Source: Holothuria scabra (Eukaryota > Echinodermata > Holothuroidea > Aspidochirotida > Holothuriidae). Taken from it: a stretch of DNA of 64,000 bases. Positions 36,859-49,204 of the stretch are shown here, one piece after another; the first letter of the stretch is position 1, and the number at the start of each line of letters is the position of its first letter. Location of the stretch: NCBI GenBank assembly GCA_037179385.1, contig CM074185.1, positions 49,169,000 through 49,232,999 of the forward strand, in the 5' to 3' direction. The translations under genes were made by a program, and so were the position numbers. The notes below the pieces were generated by a model. That model did no database searches and had not been told where the DNA came from. It saw nothing but the letters and a program-made list of their open reading frames with translations.

Positions 36859-39681
36859 CCAAACATCCCGCTGGCCCGATCCTTATTTATTGTTAAGCTA
36901 ATGTCATATTATGGTGAGCATTAAAGACTATATTTTGAAATAAAATACTTTTCTGCGTGTTGTGGAATATGAACTCCTATGCATTTTATGAATTTTACTT
37001 CTATCAAAGAAAAATTCGAATTCGGTGTTACTACACAAAAGTATTGTGACGAGTGTTTGTTTAAGAGTCTCAATTCAGTAACTTTTCATTAGGTTATTAC
37101 TAGGAACTCATGAAAATAAATATCCGAAATATAAATATCTTTGGTCCACTTTTGACACGCGGATGTAACTGACCATCTGATATTTTGAACTTAAATATCA
37201 AAGCATATCCATGAAAATCATGATCACATAAAGATATAAAAAGTAGCTTAGTAGTAGGTAAAGATCTAGTCCACTAGATTCGGTTCAAACTCAAGACCCA
37301 CGGCATGTTCGTATCTCATCTAGTTATTCGGTCGGACTCATAAGATTTTGCTTGACGTGTGCAGCAGACTATGCAACTTGATTATTCCACTGCTTGAAAA
37401 AATCAGCTGTTTGCATTTGTCAGTGATGATTTGGTGTTCCCCCAATTCTGCAAGTCCAACATCCGGGGATTTGCGTAACTTGGGTCATGAAAACTTCAGC
37501 TGGAGTGAAAACAATGACAGTCTGACAATGAAAGAAACCCATTCTTATCGGAATAGGCCTATTGTGCGGGGTTGGCCATTGCGTTTGAAGGCCATCTCGT
37601 AAAGAATAGAGTGCATCTGATCATGAAAGCTGGATATTTCAATAAAAATAGGTCATTGTCCACAAGTTTAAAAAGACTGCACGTTGTTTTCAAGGTACAG
37701 TTACACAGAAAATCCCTATGTCTGCACTGTTGCTGTACTGCGCGACCACAACTGTTTCACTTGAACATGTCACGTGATTGACTCTTCGCACCGGATGTGA
37801 CGTTCCTTTTGACCGACAAAATGGAGGGTGTCTTTTTTGTCTGTGACGTTATATGCATGAGGTCTATTTAAAGTTGTTTAATAGGCTACCGGCAGAGTCT
37901 TGCTTCCAAGAACCTTGTTATCCTGAAAACATATTCTAAGTGACCTTGACTCTGACCTTCAACGTAAAACTAGTAGAATATTGAGCAGCAACCATTTAAC
38001 ATTTAAACTAAATGCTCGCAAAAAATGTAACTTTTTGTTTTAGAACTATAACTCAATATACATGTTTTTAAGGTAGACAAAAATAATCTTAGTCTAGATG
38101 ATTGATACCACAGCTGTTCCTAAAATTCAAGGCCGTATTCTTAGTTCAACATTTGCTGTAAAATTTACTAGCCTCCTCACTTACTAGTCTATTAACATGA
38201 AATTTACTCCAATCAAGAGACTAAAGATTTGCTCGTTCATGAATTTCTTGTATTAGGTCATTAGAATATCCTTTTTACTCAAAAAACTGATTTTTCTCCA
38301 TAATCGGATAGTGGGATAATTATAAGGTGACTACATTTGTTGAAATATCCAGGAAGCTTTGAGGACAAACAAAAGAGAGAAAACGCTACAGACATCTGAA
38401 CATAGAAACAAGTTCCAAGCCACAAGGTTTATAGAATTCAGGTGCGGGAATTCAGCCCACCTGTCGAGTTCCTCTTTCTACCTATGCCAATTTTTCTTGG
38501 TCTACTTTTCCCGATGTGTGTGAAGCACGTCTCCAGTTCCCTGGGGAAGTAAAGATTTTCTATACCTGTTACCATGCCCATCGTAAAATGCTCTCTACCT
38601 CACAGTTCTGGAGGGAGCTTCTTTTTAGCTAGAACGGTTCAAGTGTCGTGGTAGGTGATCGTAGTTCTACTGAGACGGTACGTTTACCCTGGTTTGTATC
38701 TACAAGGATGGATAACTGTTTAATGGTACGGTATCCCAGATTTAAGTTTAAAACGAAATTAATTTCTAAATCAGAAATCAGTTCAATGCAAATCACCCTA
38801 AGCGTTTTAAAACCTATTCTCCTTTCTCAAGAGACTCGGCCTGCTTGGACACAAAAGTTAATTGAATTCTTCCGCCTAGGGAAAGGACCCTTTTACAATA
38901 TGGTTAGTCTATTGGGACAAAACCAAACCAATTTGCTCACAAGGGGTTCATACTCATAATGTGATTCGTTATTTTTATCTTTCAGTTTAGGTGTATATGT
39001 AATTAAAATGCTTTCCCCCATATAATATGTGTGAAACATATCTGCTGGGCAAAGTATTAGCAACTATCTTCGATACTTTTAAGCAGAAAAATAACCGTGC
39101 CGTTATAACACGTTTAAGAAGGCTATGTCCAAATAATTATTTATACAAAGAAATCGGCACTATCCTGATGGCCGGAGGAGTTGTATGGCATTTTTAGTAA
39201 TGTTGTGCTTGCAGCTTGAATGACACAAGATAATATTCAGAAATGACCAATCGGAGTTTCAAGTAAGCTAATTCCTCCTTGCAAAATGAGCTACAGATAC
39301 TCACGAGGTAAATCACATAGGGTGCAACTAACTTTTGATTTGTCAGCAATCAAAACTAATGTGGAAAGCTGGTAATGTGTATAAGCCAAGTTGGAAGTGC
39401 GGTTAATTTTGATATAAGTTGCCCCTTTCTCCTTCCCAAAGTCTTTACAGCTTGGAGGTATTTCTTCATGGAACTCTGAAACAGTAAACTGTAAAAGCTA
39501 TCAAGAATTTTGCCACACAAAGCAAAGACCCTAAATATCCAACAAATCTCGACTGGGGAGAATGTTCTTATCACGTGACAGATGAATACGATGAAGGTTC
39601 ATGGGTTTTAACTTGTGATTTTTTTCGCTTTGATCTCACTTAATCAACCTCTCAGGCGTCTTAATGACTCATTGTGTAAAA
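36859..39681. other. Intergenic or intronic DNA, no gene seen
   Basis: Frames of 69-103 codons at 37348-37781 and 38648-38959 carry no recognised domain. No repeat copy noted. Confidence 0.5.
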
Positions 39682-40274
39682 CAGTTCGGGAGATAACCAC
39701 TTTCGGGGTAAATTAATTTTCGTCCGATTGGGGGACTATTTTGCCATTAGTGGGGCCATGTCAACATCTGCCATTTTGCATTGCGATCCTACCTAAATTC
39801 AACGGAGACGAACGTTCAAAACGACCTTGCAATTTTTGTCAATTTTAAGGAAGAGAAATTCGAGCATATTTGAATTTTTGTAGCTGGGGCAACTAAAAGC
39901 TTCGTCATGTTTGGTTGTTCACTACGACAACTTTGAGAAATCAAACAAAAATGCTAAGTTCTTTGTCCTAAGCTTAATTTACAGACTCCAAGCAGCTGCA
40001 AGTTTTGCGCACAAATTTCCACAAAAGCGTGTGCAAGTGGGCAGTGCCAGCACTTTCATGTTTTAAATACGTTGTGAAAGGTCCTTTAGTTTTGTTCTAT
40101 GTGTCTACACTCTCTCACATAATTGCACACACATTACTAAAACAAATTGAATATTGTGTGGAGAGATATAAACACTAAGTGCTTATGAATATCCATTCCA
40201 ATAAGAAAGGCAAATGTTCTTCCGATCTGGAGAATACCCAGACCGAAAAGGGAAAGTTGTTATCTCACGAACTG
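39682..40274. mobile_element. 593 bp non-autonomous DNA transposon, family A copy 2
   Basis: Ends read CAGTTCGGGAGATAACCACT at the left and, reverse complemented, CAGTTCGTGAGATAACAACT at the right. The interior is the reverse of copy 1: GCGATCCTACC, GACGAACGTTCAAAACGACC, TTGTCCTAAGCTTAATTTAC. Length agrees with copy 1 within a few bases. A clean target-site duplication is not visible (GTAAAA versus GTACAAA at best). Confidence 0.8.
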
Positions 40275-40464
40275 GTACAAATGGGAAATTCGGAGATCAA
40301 CGTTACTGTCGTGTCGCATGAATATTCATAATCAGAAACAATTAAAATAAGCTCACAAGCATGGTGATACTGAGGGGAATTTTAATCTTTCATATACGGT
40401 GTTACCAAATTAAAAATAATTTTAAAATCTCAGCTTGATACTTATGTGAGATCTGTCATTATCA

Positions 40465-40873
40465 ACACTGTAAAAAATTTCTCTGTTGGAAAACAGAAAA
40501 TGTACTGTCAATCGGTTACTAGCACAAAATCTGTTGGTGTACAGACAATCTCTGTTACTTTTAACAGAACTTTTCTGTAACATAACGTGTTCTGTCCATC
40601 ACTCGCTAGCACAAAGTACTGTCGGCAGACAGAAATTGTGTGTTACCAAACAGAGCTACTCTGTACTGCTTACACCACAATATCTGTTGGGACACAGAAA
40701 ATGGGCTGTCAATTTGTTACTAGAACGAAGTCTGTTGGTGAACAGAAAATTTCTGTTACTTTTAACAGACGTTTTCTGTAACATAACAATTCTGTCCATA
40801 TCATTTGCTAACACAAACTACTGTCGATAGACAGAAACTGTGTGCAGTCAAACTGATTTTCTTTTTACCGTCA
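40465..40873. mobile_element. Candidate ~410 bp element made of two 201 bp tandem units
   Basis: Units start with TCTGTTGG at 40482 and 40683. Both carry AGAAAATG, CTGTCAAT then GTTACTAG, AAGTCTGTTGGTG or AAATCTGTTGGTG, and CTGTTACTTTTAACAGA then TTTTCTGTAACATAAC. Outer edges ACACTGTAAAAAAT and (reverse complement) TGACGGTAAAAAGA are loosely inverted. CTGTT and AACAG words recur throughout, so each unit is partly self-complementary. The 114-codon plus frame here is a by-product of the repeat. Confidence 0.65.
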
Positions 40874-42327
40874 AACCACTGCAACTTCTTGCCATCTGCT
40901 GTGAAAAACTCATCGAAGTCTCTTCTTAATCTGCCTTTTCTGCGCAACTACAACAGCTACTGCGTTTCACTGCAGTTGTACTACAGAACCAACTATGTTA
41001 CCAAGCTGAAACATTCCTCTGAATATATTAATTACTGTCCTATGAATCTTCTCTGGCTGGTGATATGGATGAGAGAGGCTATTTTCATATGTTGCTGTAG
41101 TGTTTTTGCATCTTATAAATTGGCATATTGCAACAAACTGAGATAATTCTGCCCATGAGTCAAGTTAATATACGGGTAGTTGTAGGAAAGTTACATATAA
41201 TGAATAAAATTCCATTAAACGAGAACAAAACACACAAAAGTCTTTCATTTGGATTCCTTACAACAACACGATATATTACTGGAAAATTTTTGAAGCAAAT
41301 AATTGACATTACATTTCCTTTATGATTCCTGCAAATGAAATGAAAATTTTCAAAAGTGCATAGTAGATGATTTGACACCATGCATAACTTTCAAAATCAC
41401 AACAACCATGTGGACAAAACTTAGGACTGTATGAGAGACACCTAGGGTTCTAATTTCTAGTGAACTTACTAAAGAAAGAAATGCTAAGTAGTTAACAATT
41501 CACAAACGACTACACTTTAGCATGGAAGTGGATAATGGAATTATCAGTCCAATCATCACTGTGGATAAAGGAGAATGTACAGTTTCCAGACCACCAGATA
41601 CAATACCTTGACGTGGTAAATTTAAACGTAATAAAACAGAATCATGTCAAACGAATTTTCACAGAAATACTCTTTGGCTACTGGTAAAATGTAAAGCTTT
41701 GAGATTCCAAATTTCACAGTTCAAAGACCCCATTCAATGTCCTTGACCTTAAGCACCAGTTTTTCGATTCCTCCAGACTGCCACTTTCTTTCACTGTCTG
41801 TGTCCCTCTATTGTTAGCAAATAACCTGTTGAAAACAAAACATAAGAAAAAGTGTAATTTTGTATGTGATCCTAAGTAACAAGAAGAAGACTGCCAAAAT
41901 TCTGGAAACAAGACAATTGTAACTTCTTCACGTTCTGTAATGATATTAGTTGCATCTAACAAGTTTGAACTTAAACAGATCATTGCATGCCCCAACAAAT
42001 GTACACTTTCACATGAAAACTACTTAATGTTTTGATGTGATTAATCCCCCAAAACTTTCAAGAGATTAAAAAGAGTTGCCAAAACCTTCAGGGAGGTACC
42101 ACAACAGTCATGATGCAGGGATAAAATTATGACCTGGTGATTGCAGGTAAAAAGCCATGTGGAATATGATCAGAAAATAGCCGTCTTTTACACGAGTGGT
42201 TTATAAAACATTTTGTGTGGAGGAGGGGCAGCTATACCACTCCCTCCCCATAGCCACAGTGATAATGACACACTTCTCAAACATGTTGGAAACATTATAC
42301 ATAACTGTATAAGTTTTTTCTCCCACT
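40874..42327. other. Intergenic or intronic DNA, no gene seen
   Basis: Frames of 65-113 codons on both strands, none with a recognised domain. Confidence 0.5.
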
Positions 42328-42422
42328 ATAGATTGAGACTATCCACACTAAAACTCAGTAGACTCAAACTTGAATGTCTCAATCTATGTCTGATCATGGA
42401 GCTATTATATAATATCTCCATG
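42328..42422. repeat. Hairpin plus 28 bp near-perfect palindrome
   Basis: ATAGATTGAGAC (42328-42339) pairs perfectly with GTCTCAATCTAT (42376-42387). Right after it, CATGGAG, then a TATTATATAATA core, then CTCCATG (42395-42422) is a palindrome apart from a single mismatched pair. Confidence 0.7.
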
Positions 42423-42590
42423 GTCTAAGAAAGTTCTGATGAATAGTGCTATAAGAAGACAAAAATGTTTTAGCATGTAATCCATTGAACAAGGTGAAGC
42501 ATAATTAAGTTTCAGTCTAGCCTCTAAACTAAAAGGAAAGAAGACTGCCATGAATATTTCACCTGTATAACTTATCATAAGCTATATAAC

Positions 42591-44303
42591 TGTAGCGCCG
42601 CGCGCTCGTCCGCTCTTAGATAAATTAGTCAGCACAGTTGACCACAAAGATGAAGAGAGGTTTTCTTCTGTTTAATAATCACTTTATTGATCAAATTAAT
42701 TACATCTGATTCGGGTTGATTAGTGAGTCGAAGAACAGCACTGATTTGCAACAATTACTTACTTTGCTTCTCTGACCTCTATATGGTTCTCTTATTGGCC
42801 TAAGTATACGTACGTGCGTACTGCGTATACAACGGACCACCCTACTACTGCTTAAAAGTATACAGTTTTCAATATATGAGCAAGTAAAACAAATCAAATA
42901 CTGTAATTATTCCACCTGTCTCAAATTATATGTGCACGGAAAGATTTCTCACGAGTAATCCCCTGAGAGAAAGTAGGGTAGGACCCCACACGAGCAAGTT
43001 CCTCGCCAACAGCCGAACAGCTTCTCTTCAGCCGACCGCCTGTGAGCAGGTTCCCCTAGAAAGGTGTCCTCGTTAGTTGGTGAGTCGGGAACGGATCCAG
43101 ATGAGCAGGGACTTCCTTTGAGCAGGCAGCACGCGAGCAGGTATTTCCGCCGAGAAATCGCCCTGTGGGTAGTTTCTCGTGAGCAGGTTCTTCCCTCGAA
43201 GTCGACTCGTGAGCAGCCTCTCCGCGAGCAACAATCTTCTGAGTAATTTCCTCGTGAGCAACCTCCCGCGAGCAGCAGTCTTCCGAGCAGTTGACTCGTG
43301 AGTAACCTTTCCTGAGCAGTCTTCCTCACGGGCCTATACCTGTATGTGAACCTACTCGTGAGCAAACTCTCTCTTGAGAAAATAAATTCTAAGAGTAACC
43401 TACATAACTGGACATGAACCAAAAGCTATTGTACCAAATTGAGTAACTTAATCCAAATAGCACACACAAGATAGCGAAGATGAAGGTCAATATTCGTGTA
43501 CAAGGAGCCTTAAGAAACGACGTCTGTCTAACACCTCCTAAACATTCCCTAGGCTTTCCTTGAAATGTCTACACACTGCACTTAATACATGTTAATTAGT
43601 ATAAGAACCAAGAACCAAGGGGGCCGCGTGTATCAACCTAAACTCCCGTAAAATAATTCCGTACCCTGATTCAAACGCACTCTAAAACTTTCTGTTAGAG
43701 ATAATTCAGAATTCTAAGTAACAGTAGACTCATTAACTAATGCTTGTCTTCAAGGATTGTTGCCTACAAATACAGGACCCAACCTGTTCGCCTATTCCAA
43801 CTGTAGCGTAAGGACTATTCACAGACTAAGCATCCTAACGAGGCCTAGGAGCCTAACGGCCTAACCATTACGTTGGCCTTACCAAGCAAAATGTGTCGTT
43901 ATCTTTCTCTCCCTGTGAAGGTAATCACATGAACAAGAGATTGTTTTAAAATACCACAGATTATCCAAGTAACATCTAGATTACCTGCTATCAATTAATT
44001 AAATTTAAATACATTTTACATCCCTACTTGGACAACTTACAATAGTTGATTGTTGCTGGGCTGTTCGCTCTCTTTTCGACTCTATCGCACGTCTCACAAC
44101 ACAACAAGAATTCAATGGCGTGCTCCCCAGAACCTTCCACGTTGTTCAAAGAAATGCACGCAGGAATCAACGGGTGAAGAAATCAGTGCTTTCGTGATTG
44201 GCTAATACCTCGCGCCAGGGGAATTAACAGTAGCGCGCTGCGTGATCGGGTCAGCTAGAGGTCAAGTACTACAATACAGCCTGTCACCCGGTGATTCCTG
44301 ACA
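42591..44303 (-). mobile_element. Probable solo LTR, ~1.7 kb
   Basis: Bounded by TGTAGCGCCGCGCG (left) and CCTGACA (right), the TG...CA ends of LTRs. It is flanked by a direct TAAC (42587-42590 and 44304-44307), which would be the target-site duplication. On the minus strand the LTR starts TGTCAGGAATCACCGGGTGA and has an AATAAA (plus-strand 42683-42688) about 90 bases before its end, so I orient it minus. It is more GC-rich than its surroundings. There is no internal coding region or second LTR nearby, so it is a solo LTR left by recombination. Superfamily not determinable. It contains a degenerate minisatellite. Confidence 0.65.
42960..43400. repeat. Degenerate GTGAGCAG minisatellite inside the LTR
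   Basis: The words CTCGTGAGCAG, CGCGAGCA, TTCCGAGCAG, TGTGAGCAGG and related forms recur every 15-30 bases. The 157-codon minus frame here (Ser/Arg/Leu/Cys-rich) is a translation of this repeat and not evidence for a protein. Confidence 0.7.
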
Positions 44304-44376
44304 TAACAAAGATAATGCATGAACATTAAAGGGGATATAAATATATAGTGGGCGCATACATAATTATCGTTACATA

Positions 44377-44587
44377 ACACTCTTAAAACACTGGGGTTAA
44401 ACTTAATCATGAATTACTCAACATAATCATGGTTAAATCCTAATGCAAATCCTGGTTAAACTTACACAAATTATGGTTTAAGTTACTGGGATTTGAGTTA
44501 GTTTAACTAAGAAACTAAACCCCGATTGTGTTGGAATAAATAAAGCACTGCTCCTGGTTAAATTTATCCCAAGTGTTTTAAGAGTGT
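44377..44587. mobile_element. 211 bp foldback MITE, family C copy 1
   Basis: The left end ACACTCTTAAAACACTGGGG pairs with the reverse complement of the right end, ACACTCTTAAAACACTTGGG. The arms then share loose TTAAAC / GTTTAA repetition. The interior is AT-rich and non-coding. Flanking TA on both sides is compatible with TA target duplication. A second copy starts at 63902 with the same end. Confidence 0.8.
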
Positions 44588-47477
44588 TTACCTTGCAGTG
44601 TTAGTGGGTGAGCGTTAAGTCAATGACAATAAATACAATGTATCTGTCATTTTTTCACAAATGATAAAAGTATCTTTAAGGCACAGGTATTCCACATTCT
44701 TCAAAAACAGCTTGTTGAACTCGCATGCCTTCTGGAAAAGAATTACACACAAATTCATTAATGCATGTTAAAAAAAATTTTTTTTTAGCAATTCATAATA
44801 TACTACTAAATGAGTTTCAAAGTAGTGAACTGCTGTTTAAACTCCTAGAAGCTCCACAGATGGCTATGATAACGACCAGTGTGTTCACCTCGTTTACAAC
44901 TTCTCTTTGAAACTTCATGCCATCTAGCAATGCCGTTGTTTTGCTGCTGATTTAGATTTACTACTCATACCACTGTTGACACATAGTATCCCATAGTATA
45001 CATTAAGGATTGAGCTACTTCATGATTGATGAAATTCCAGTTAGATTCAAAAGGGTTTGGTATTTTGTCCTTATTGTTCTAAAGGACTAAATGTACAGGG
45101 ATGAAACAAAAACCAGATGATGCATTGATAGTGAATACAATCCCTTACGGATGGGATGCTGTCTATGGTTTGAATGCTTTGTCACTCTACATGTGTAGAA
45201 AAAAAAAAACTCATAGTTTCAACGTCTCATTCTGATAACTGGATATAAAGCATGTACAGGAGGAAGCAGCTCTTCCTGTCCTGTATGAACACCAACAAAT
45301 GCAGTATGAGATTCAAGTGTTCCTTCGACCTCAACTTAGTTCAAAGGGAGATCTTTTGTAAATATACTTCACAATTTTTCAAAAAGTATAACTTCCTAAT
45401 GGGATATATCCTCTGTCTGCTTCCATTAAATTTGATCAATTTCATCATTTATACAACCCTGGTATTTGCCTTGCTTGGAATTTGTGTGTGACATACACAC
45501 CACACAACCACTTCACTTGGCTCTGCAGAAAATTATATTTTGTTCAAGATTTCAGAAAAAATAACAATCCGAATGAGTATCATCTTTTCCCCAATCACAA
45601 AAATGCACCTTGCTGCAGATGATCCAAACCTCCATCTGAAACTTGTAACAAAGAATATCACTTCAAAAGATGTACAAATACCAGAATGACGAAGGGTTGA
45701 ATGAAAAGTATGAAACAAAACATCCTGTTGTAAGGATTTTTCATGTTTTCAATTGCATTAACCTACCGTTGTTCTTGGCATTAGTGTCTTGAAACTTCCC
45801 ATTATCATCAGGGTACTACTGCAATATATTCAGGTTTCCAAAAGATGAGAAGTTCCTCTGACACAGTGCCATCTTCCAAATGTAATGACCCCTCTATACA
45901 GGCCAAGTGTTCTGCTGACTTAAAAAAGAAAGAAAAATGAGCATTATAATAAGTATTTGGTGAATAACTCTTAAAATGAAAGTATGAACTGGATCGCTGA
46001 TAAGGTATTCCATCTTGCCCTATGAATTGGTTGGATATCATTAAAAACATAAAACATTTAAAAAGGCCACACCACATGCAAGGTGTGTAACTTAGTGTTT
46101 ACTCCAGAGAAGGGTAAGTGGTTTGTCCTTGTCCTCTCCCTCCCAGAACGGGGGTAACCCCCTTTTGTTTCCATAGAAATAAAAAATTGTCAGTATCTTG
46201 GTTTCTAATTGAAGAAGGATACCTTTGCAGCAATGCTTGAAGTTGCACATATAAATTTTTTGTCCCCCTGAACTCACTGGTAAATTAAGCCTATGACATC
46301 ATTTATTTGAAACTGGGATTTAGCAAAAATAACCCCCCCCCCCCCCTCTCTTTTCTTTTGTGTAGAATCCCTGCTTCTGTAATTCTGTTAAACTTGTAGT
46401 CTTGAATAATTTTCCTCAAGGTGAAAAAACCTGTTCATATTTTTCTATTGCTTAAATTTCAAATTCTGAGTGAATTGATTAAACTATGTTGAATTAATAT
46501 ATCAGAAAACATTTTCCCAAATCCAATTTGTTTTTCATCTTCAAAGAAATTATTTTGTACTCCTCTTAATTACTAGTGCTTGCATGTGTCTGAGCCAGAC
46601 TACATTTATTCTGGTAGTATGGTTTTGTGGTGACTGAAAGTTTGAACAAGCCCTAATTAACTGTATGAATTAGTAATCAAATTTTGCACAACCAATTTTT
46701 GCTGAAAAGAATCAGTCAGGATTAGGTTAAGTATATCTATAGGTCTCAGTAAAGTCTTTTCCTCCATTTTCATTTATTTCAATCAAGCAACCTCTCTGTT
46801 GTTGCAAAACTGCACCAATAAAAACACTAAAAACAATACATAAATTCGAGAGGGTATAAATAAACTTAGGAACATACCATACCTTTGTTTCAGATGCAGA
46901 AACAACTTTCCTTAGTTTTCTGTCCCAATTCCAATTTTTTGTTTTGTTCTTTTGTAACTTCCATGACAGATTGTGGTCAAGTAAGACATTAAAGCAACCT
47001 GTGATATAAATAAGTGATTTTAATTACGTATTTAATTCTTTCCAAAATTTCTTAACAATGTGAAAAAAATTCCCGCGCCTCCCCTAAACAACAAACACCA
47101 AGGTTTATTTAAAGATGGACTTAAGTGCAAAACAGCAACTGATGAAGACCCTCCTTGGTTGTCACAAATTAAAAGAAAAATCTAGTGTCACATAAGACTT
47201 TAAACCATGAACCAACCTTCAACTGGTCAACTTATTTACTGAACTCTACATTAACCTCTGTTACTTACTGTAGAATATTGTAATTTTATTCTCAAACTAA
47301 TTTCATTTGATCTCTCCTAGCTCAGCCACTGACACAGGCAGTAGGTGTACAGGTAGTCCGGAAGGGAGGAGAATTGACAATAATTTACTTGCCTGCATCC
47401 CTCGGTCAGGTGTGAATCTAGGACTAATCCACCATTTTTATCTGAATTAGGGGGCACAAGCATTTGCCCTTTTGCTA
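44588..47477. other. Intergenic or intronic DNA
   Basis: Contains a C run of 14 at 46333-46346 and a small hairpin at 45253-45283. A 79-codon plus frame at 45252-45491 ends in a hydrophobic stretch but matches nothing I know. Confidence 0.45.
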
Positions 47478-47559
47478 CCCCCCCCCCTCCCATATGCATG
47501 TGGTCATGGGGAACTGCAATAGGCCTAGCAAAGCATTTAATAGCCTAGATTTCCTGACT

Positions 47560-48173
47560 CTTAAAGGGCCAAACCTCTCACCCTAAACTACAATTTTGGT
47601 ACGGGGGTACCAAAATTCTCAACTGGCTCAGCTCTTTGATTGACAGTTAATTCAAACAATGCAGAGTACCAAAGCTTATCCCAGGTAGCATTCCCATATG
47701 GGCCCCATATACGTCAAACCATATGGGTCCCATATTATTTTGGACCCAAGACCCATATGGGGCCCATATGGGCCAGTCCGGTATGCCCTTATGCCCATAT
47801 GGGATAGTACTGGGGCCCATATGGGGCAATTGCCCAAATTGGCCCCAGCACTATCCCATATGCATCATATGGATTATCTGGGTTGACCCATGTGGGCCCC
47901 ATATGGGTCTTGGGTGCAAAAGGTATATGGGCCCCATATGTTTGTCGATATGGGGCCCATATGGGAATGCTACCAGGGATATTACACAACATGAACGGTA
48001 TTGAGAGTGTTTTAATTATATAAATTGAGTTTTTCTACTCACCTTGAAGCAATAAACTGAGATTGTGTCTGGATGAGGATGAATTTCAGACAATTGTGGT
48101 GGGAGGGGTTTAACTTAAGAAAGAGGTTTAGGAGAATTGGTACTGTTTGGGGTAAGAGAACTGGGCCTTTAAG
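47560..48173. mobile_element. Family B element (filled copy) containing a nested MITE
   Basis: Inverted ends: CTTAAAGGGCCAAACCTCTC at the left and, reverse complemented, CTTAAAGGCCCAGTTCTCTT at the right, both then ACCC-x-AAAC. Without the 301 bp insert it is about 310 bp, matching 22564-22873. The order of blocks is the same as in that copy, reversed. Confidence 0.8.
47679..47979. mobile_element. 301 bp MITE rich in CCCATATGGG palindromes, TA target duplication
   Basis: Ends TCCCAGGTAGCATTCCCATA (left) and its near mirror at the right (reverse complement TCCCTGGTAGCATTCCCATA). They are flanked by TA at 47677-47678 and 47980-47981. The interior has at least eight CCCATATGGG/GGGCCCATATGG-type palindromes. 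Four frames of 60-93 codons over it, with Trp-Gly-Pro-Tyr-Gly repeats, are artefacts of the palindromes on both strands. A TA duplication fits the Tc1/mariner or related groups (inference). Confidence 0.88.
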
Positions 48174-49204
48174 GGAATATATTCACAACCTTCATGCTCA
48201 AATTTCGCATTAAAATTCCTATAGGGGCCTAGTAACTACGCAAATTACCAAATTAATTAAGAGCTCAAAATAGGCCTACTTAATTGTTTTTTAATCACTC
48301 CACCTGTAAGAGCAACAGCACCAAATGAAAAAATATGCCTAAAGTCATGGATTAGTTTTTGCTACATCTCATTGGTCTAATGGACCGCACACGACAACTC
48401 TAAGCCAATCAAAAATCCGCTTAAAACACGATGACGTAACTGAACTGTGAATTAGATTCGTAAACTTTCATGACGCTACTATACATATAACCCTATTGCA
48501 TGATCATGAAAATTACCCCCCACCATTCATGTGCAAAAATCGATAAGAAAAATAATTAACAAACTTGTTATGTTTATCTCGTTTAATGTTAAAAAATAGT
48601 TAAAACTATGGACAAGGTACGACAGCTTGGATGCTTACGCAAAGGTTTTGAGCAACAACCCTACGTTTTGCGAGGCGATTCTACCAATTATGAGCAGTGC
48701 ACACAAATAGCCTAAATTAGACACGTTAGGCTCTCACTTAACGATAACGTTAGGATTGCCTCTGGATCTACAGTAGGCCGCCCGGCACTTTTCATTTGAA
48801 ATAACATTTTGAAACGTAAATTAGTTTGAAAGATACGTAGTTAATACATTAAATTGACTAACCATGAACTTCTGCAGCACAATGTATGCTAACGAAACTC
48901 CGGTAGCTACCTTTACAATTGCAGCGAATGATAGATGTAGGATGCACGGTGAGTGAGGAGGCGGTGTAACGTTAGAGGTTTACTGCATGCATGCTAGGGG
49001 CAAGAATACTTTCGGATATTGGAATCAAAATCTTACACTTTAAGTCCCACAGAATGATGCCTTATGTCGAAAACCATAAATTATTACCACTTTTAATTAT
49101 TACTTTGTACGACATACACATTTCATAGCAGTTTTTGCCGCGAACTTTTCCAGTGAAAAGATCGAGCATTGCACGAGGTGCGTTTCAACAGACTTTCTTC
49201 TGTT
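48174..49204. other. Intergenic or intronic DNA, no gene seen
   Basis: No supported feature. Confidence 0.5.

Noticed and set aside
40486..41146. Overlapping 113-114-codon plus frames
   Set aside because: The first is a translation of the 201 bp tandem repeat; the second shows no domain.
42949..43422. 157-codon minus-strand frame, longest in the window
   Set aside because: It coincides with the degenerate GAGCAG minisatellite inside the LTR; composition is that of the repeat.
47698..48004. Protein frames with repeated Trp-Gly-Pro-Tyr-Gly
   Set aside because: Similar frames arise on both strands from CCCATATGGG palindromes of the MITE; no start, splice or domain support.
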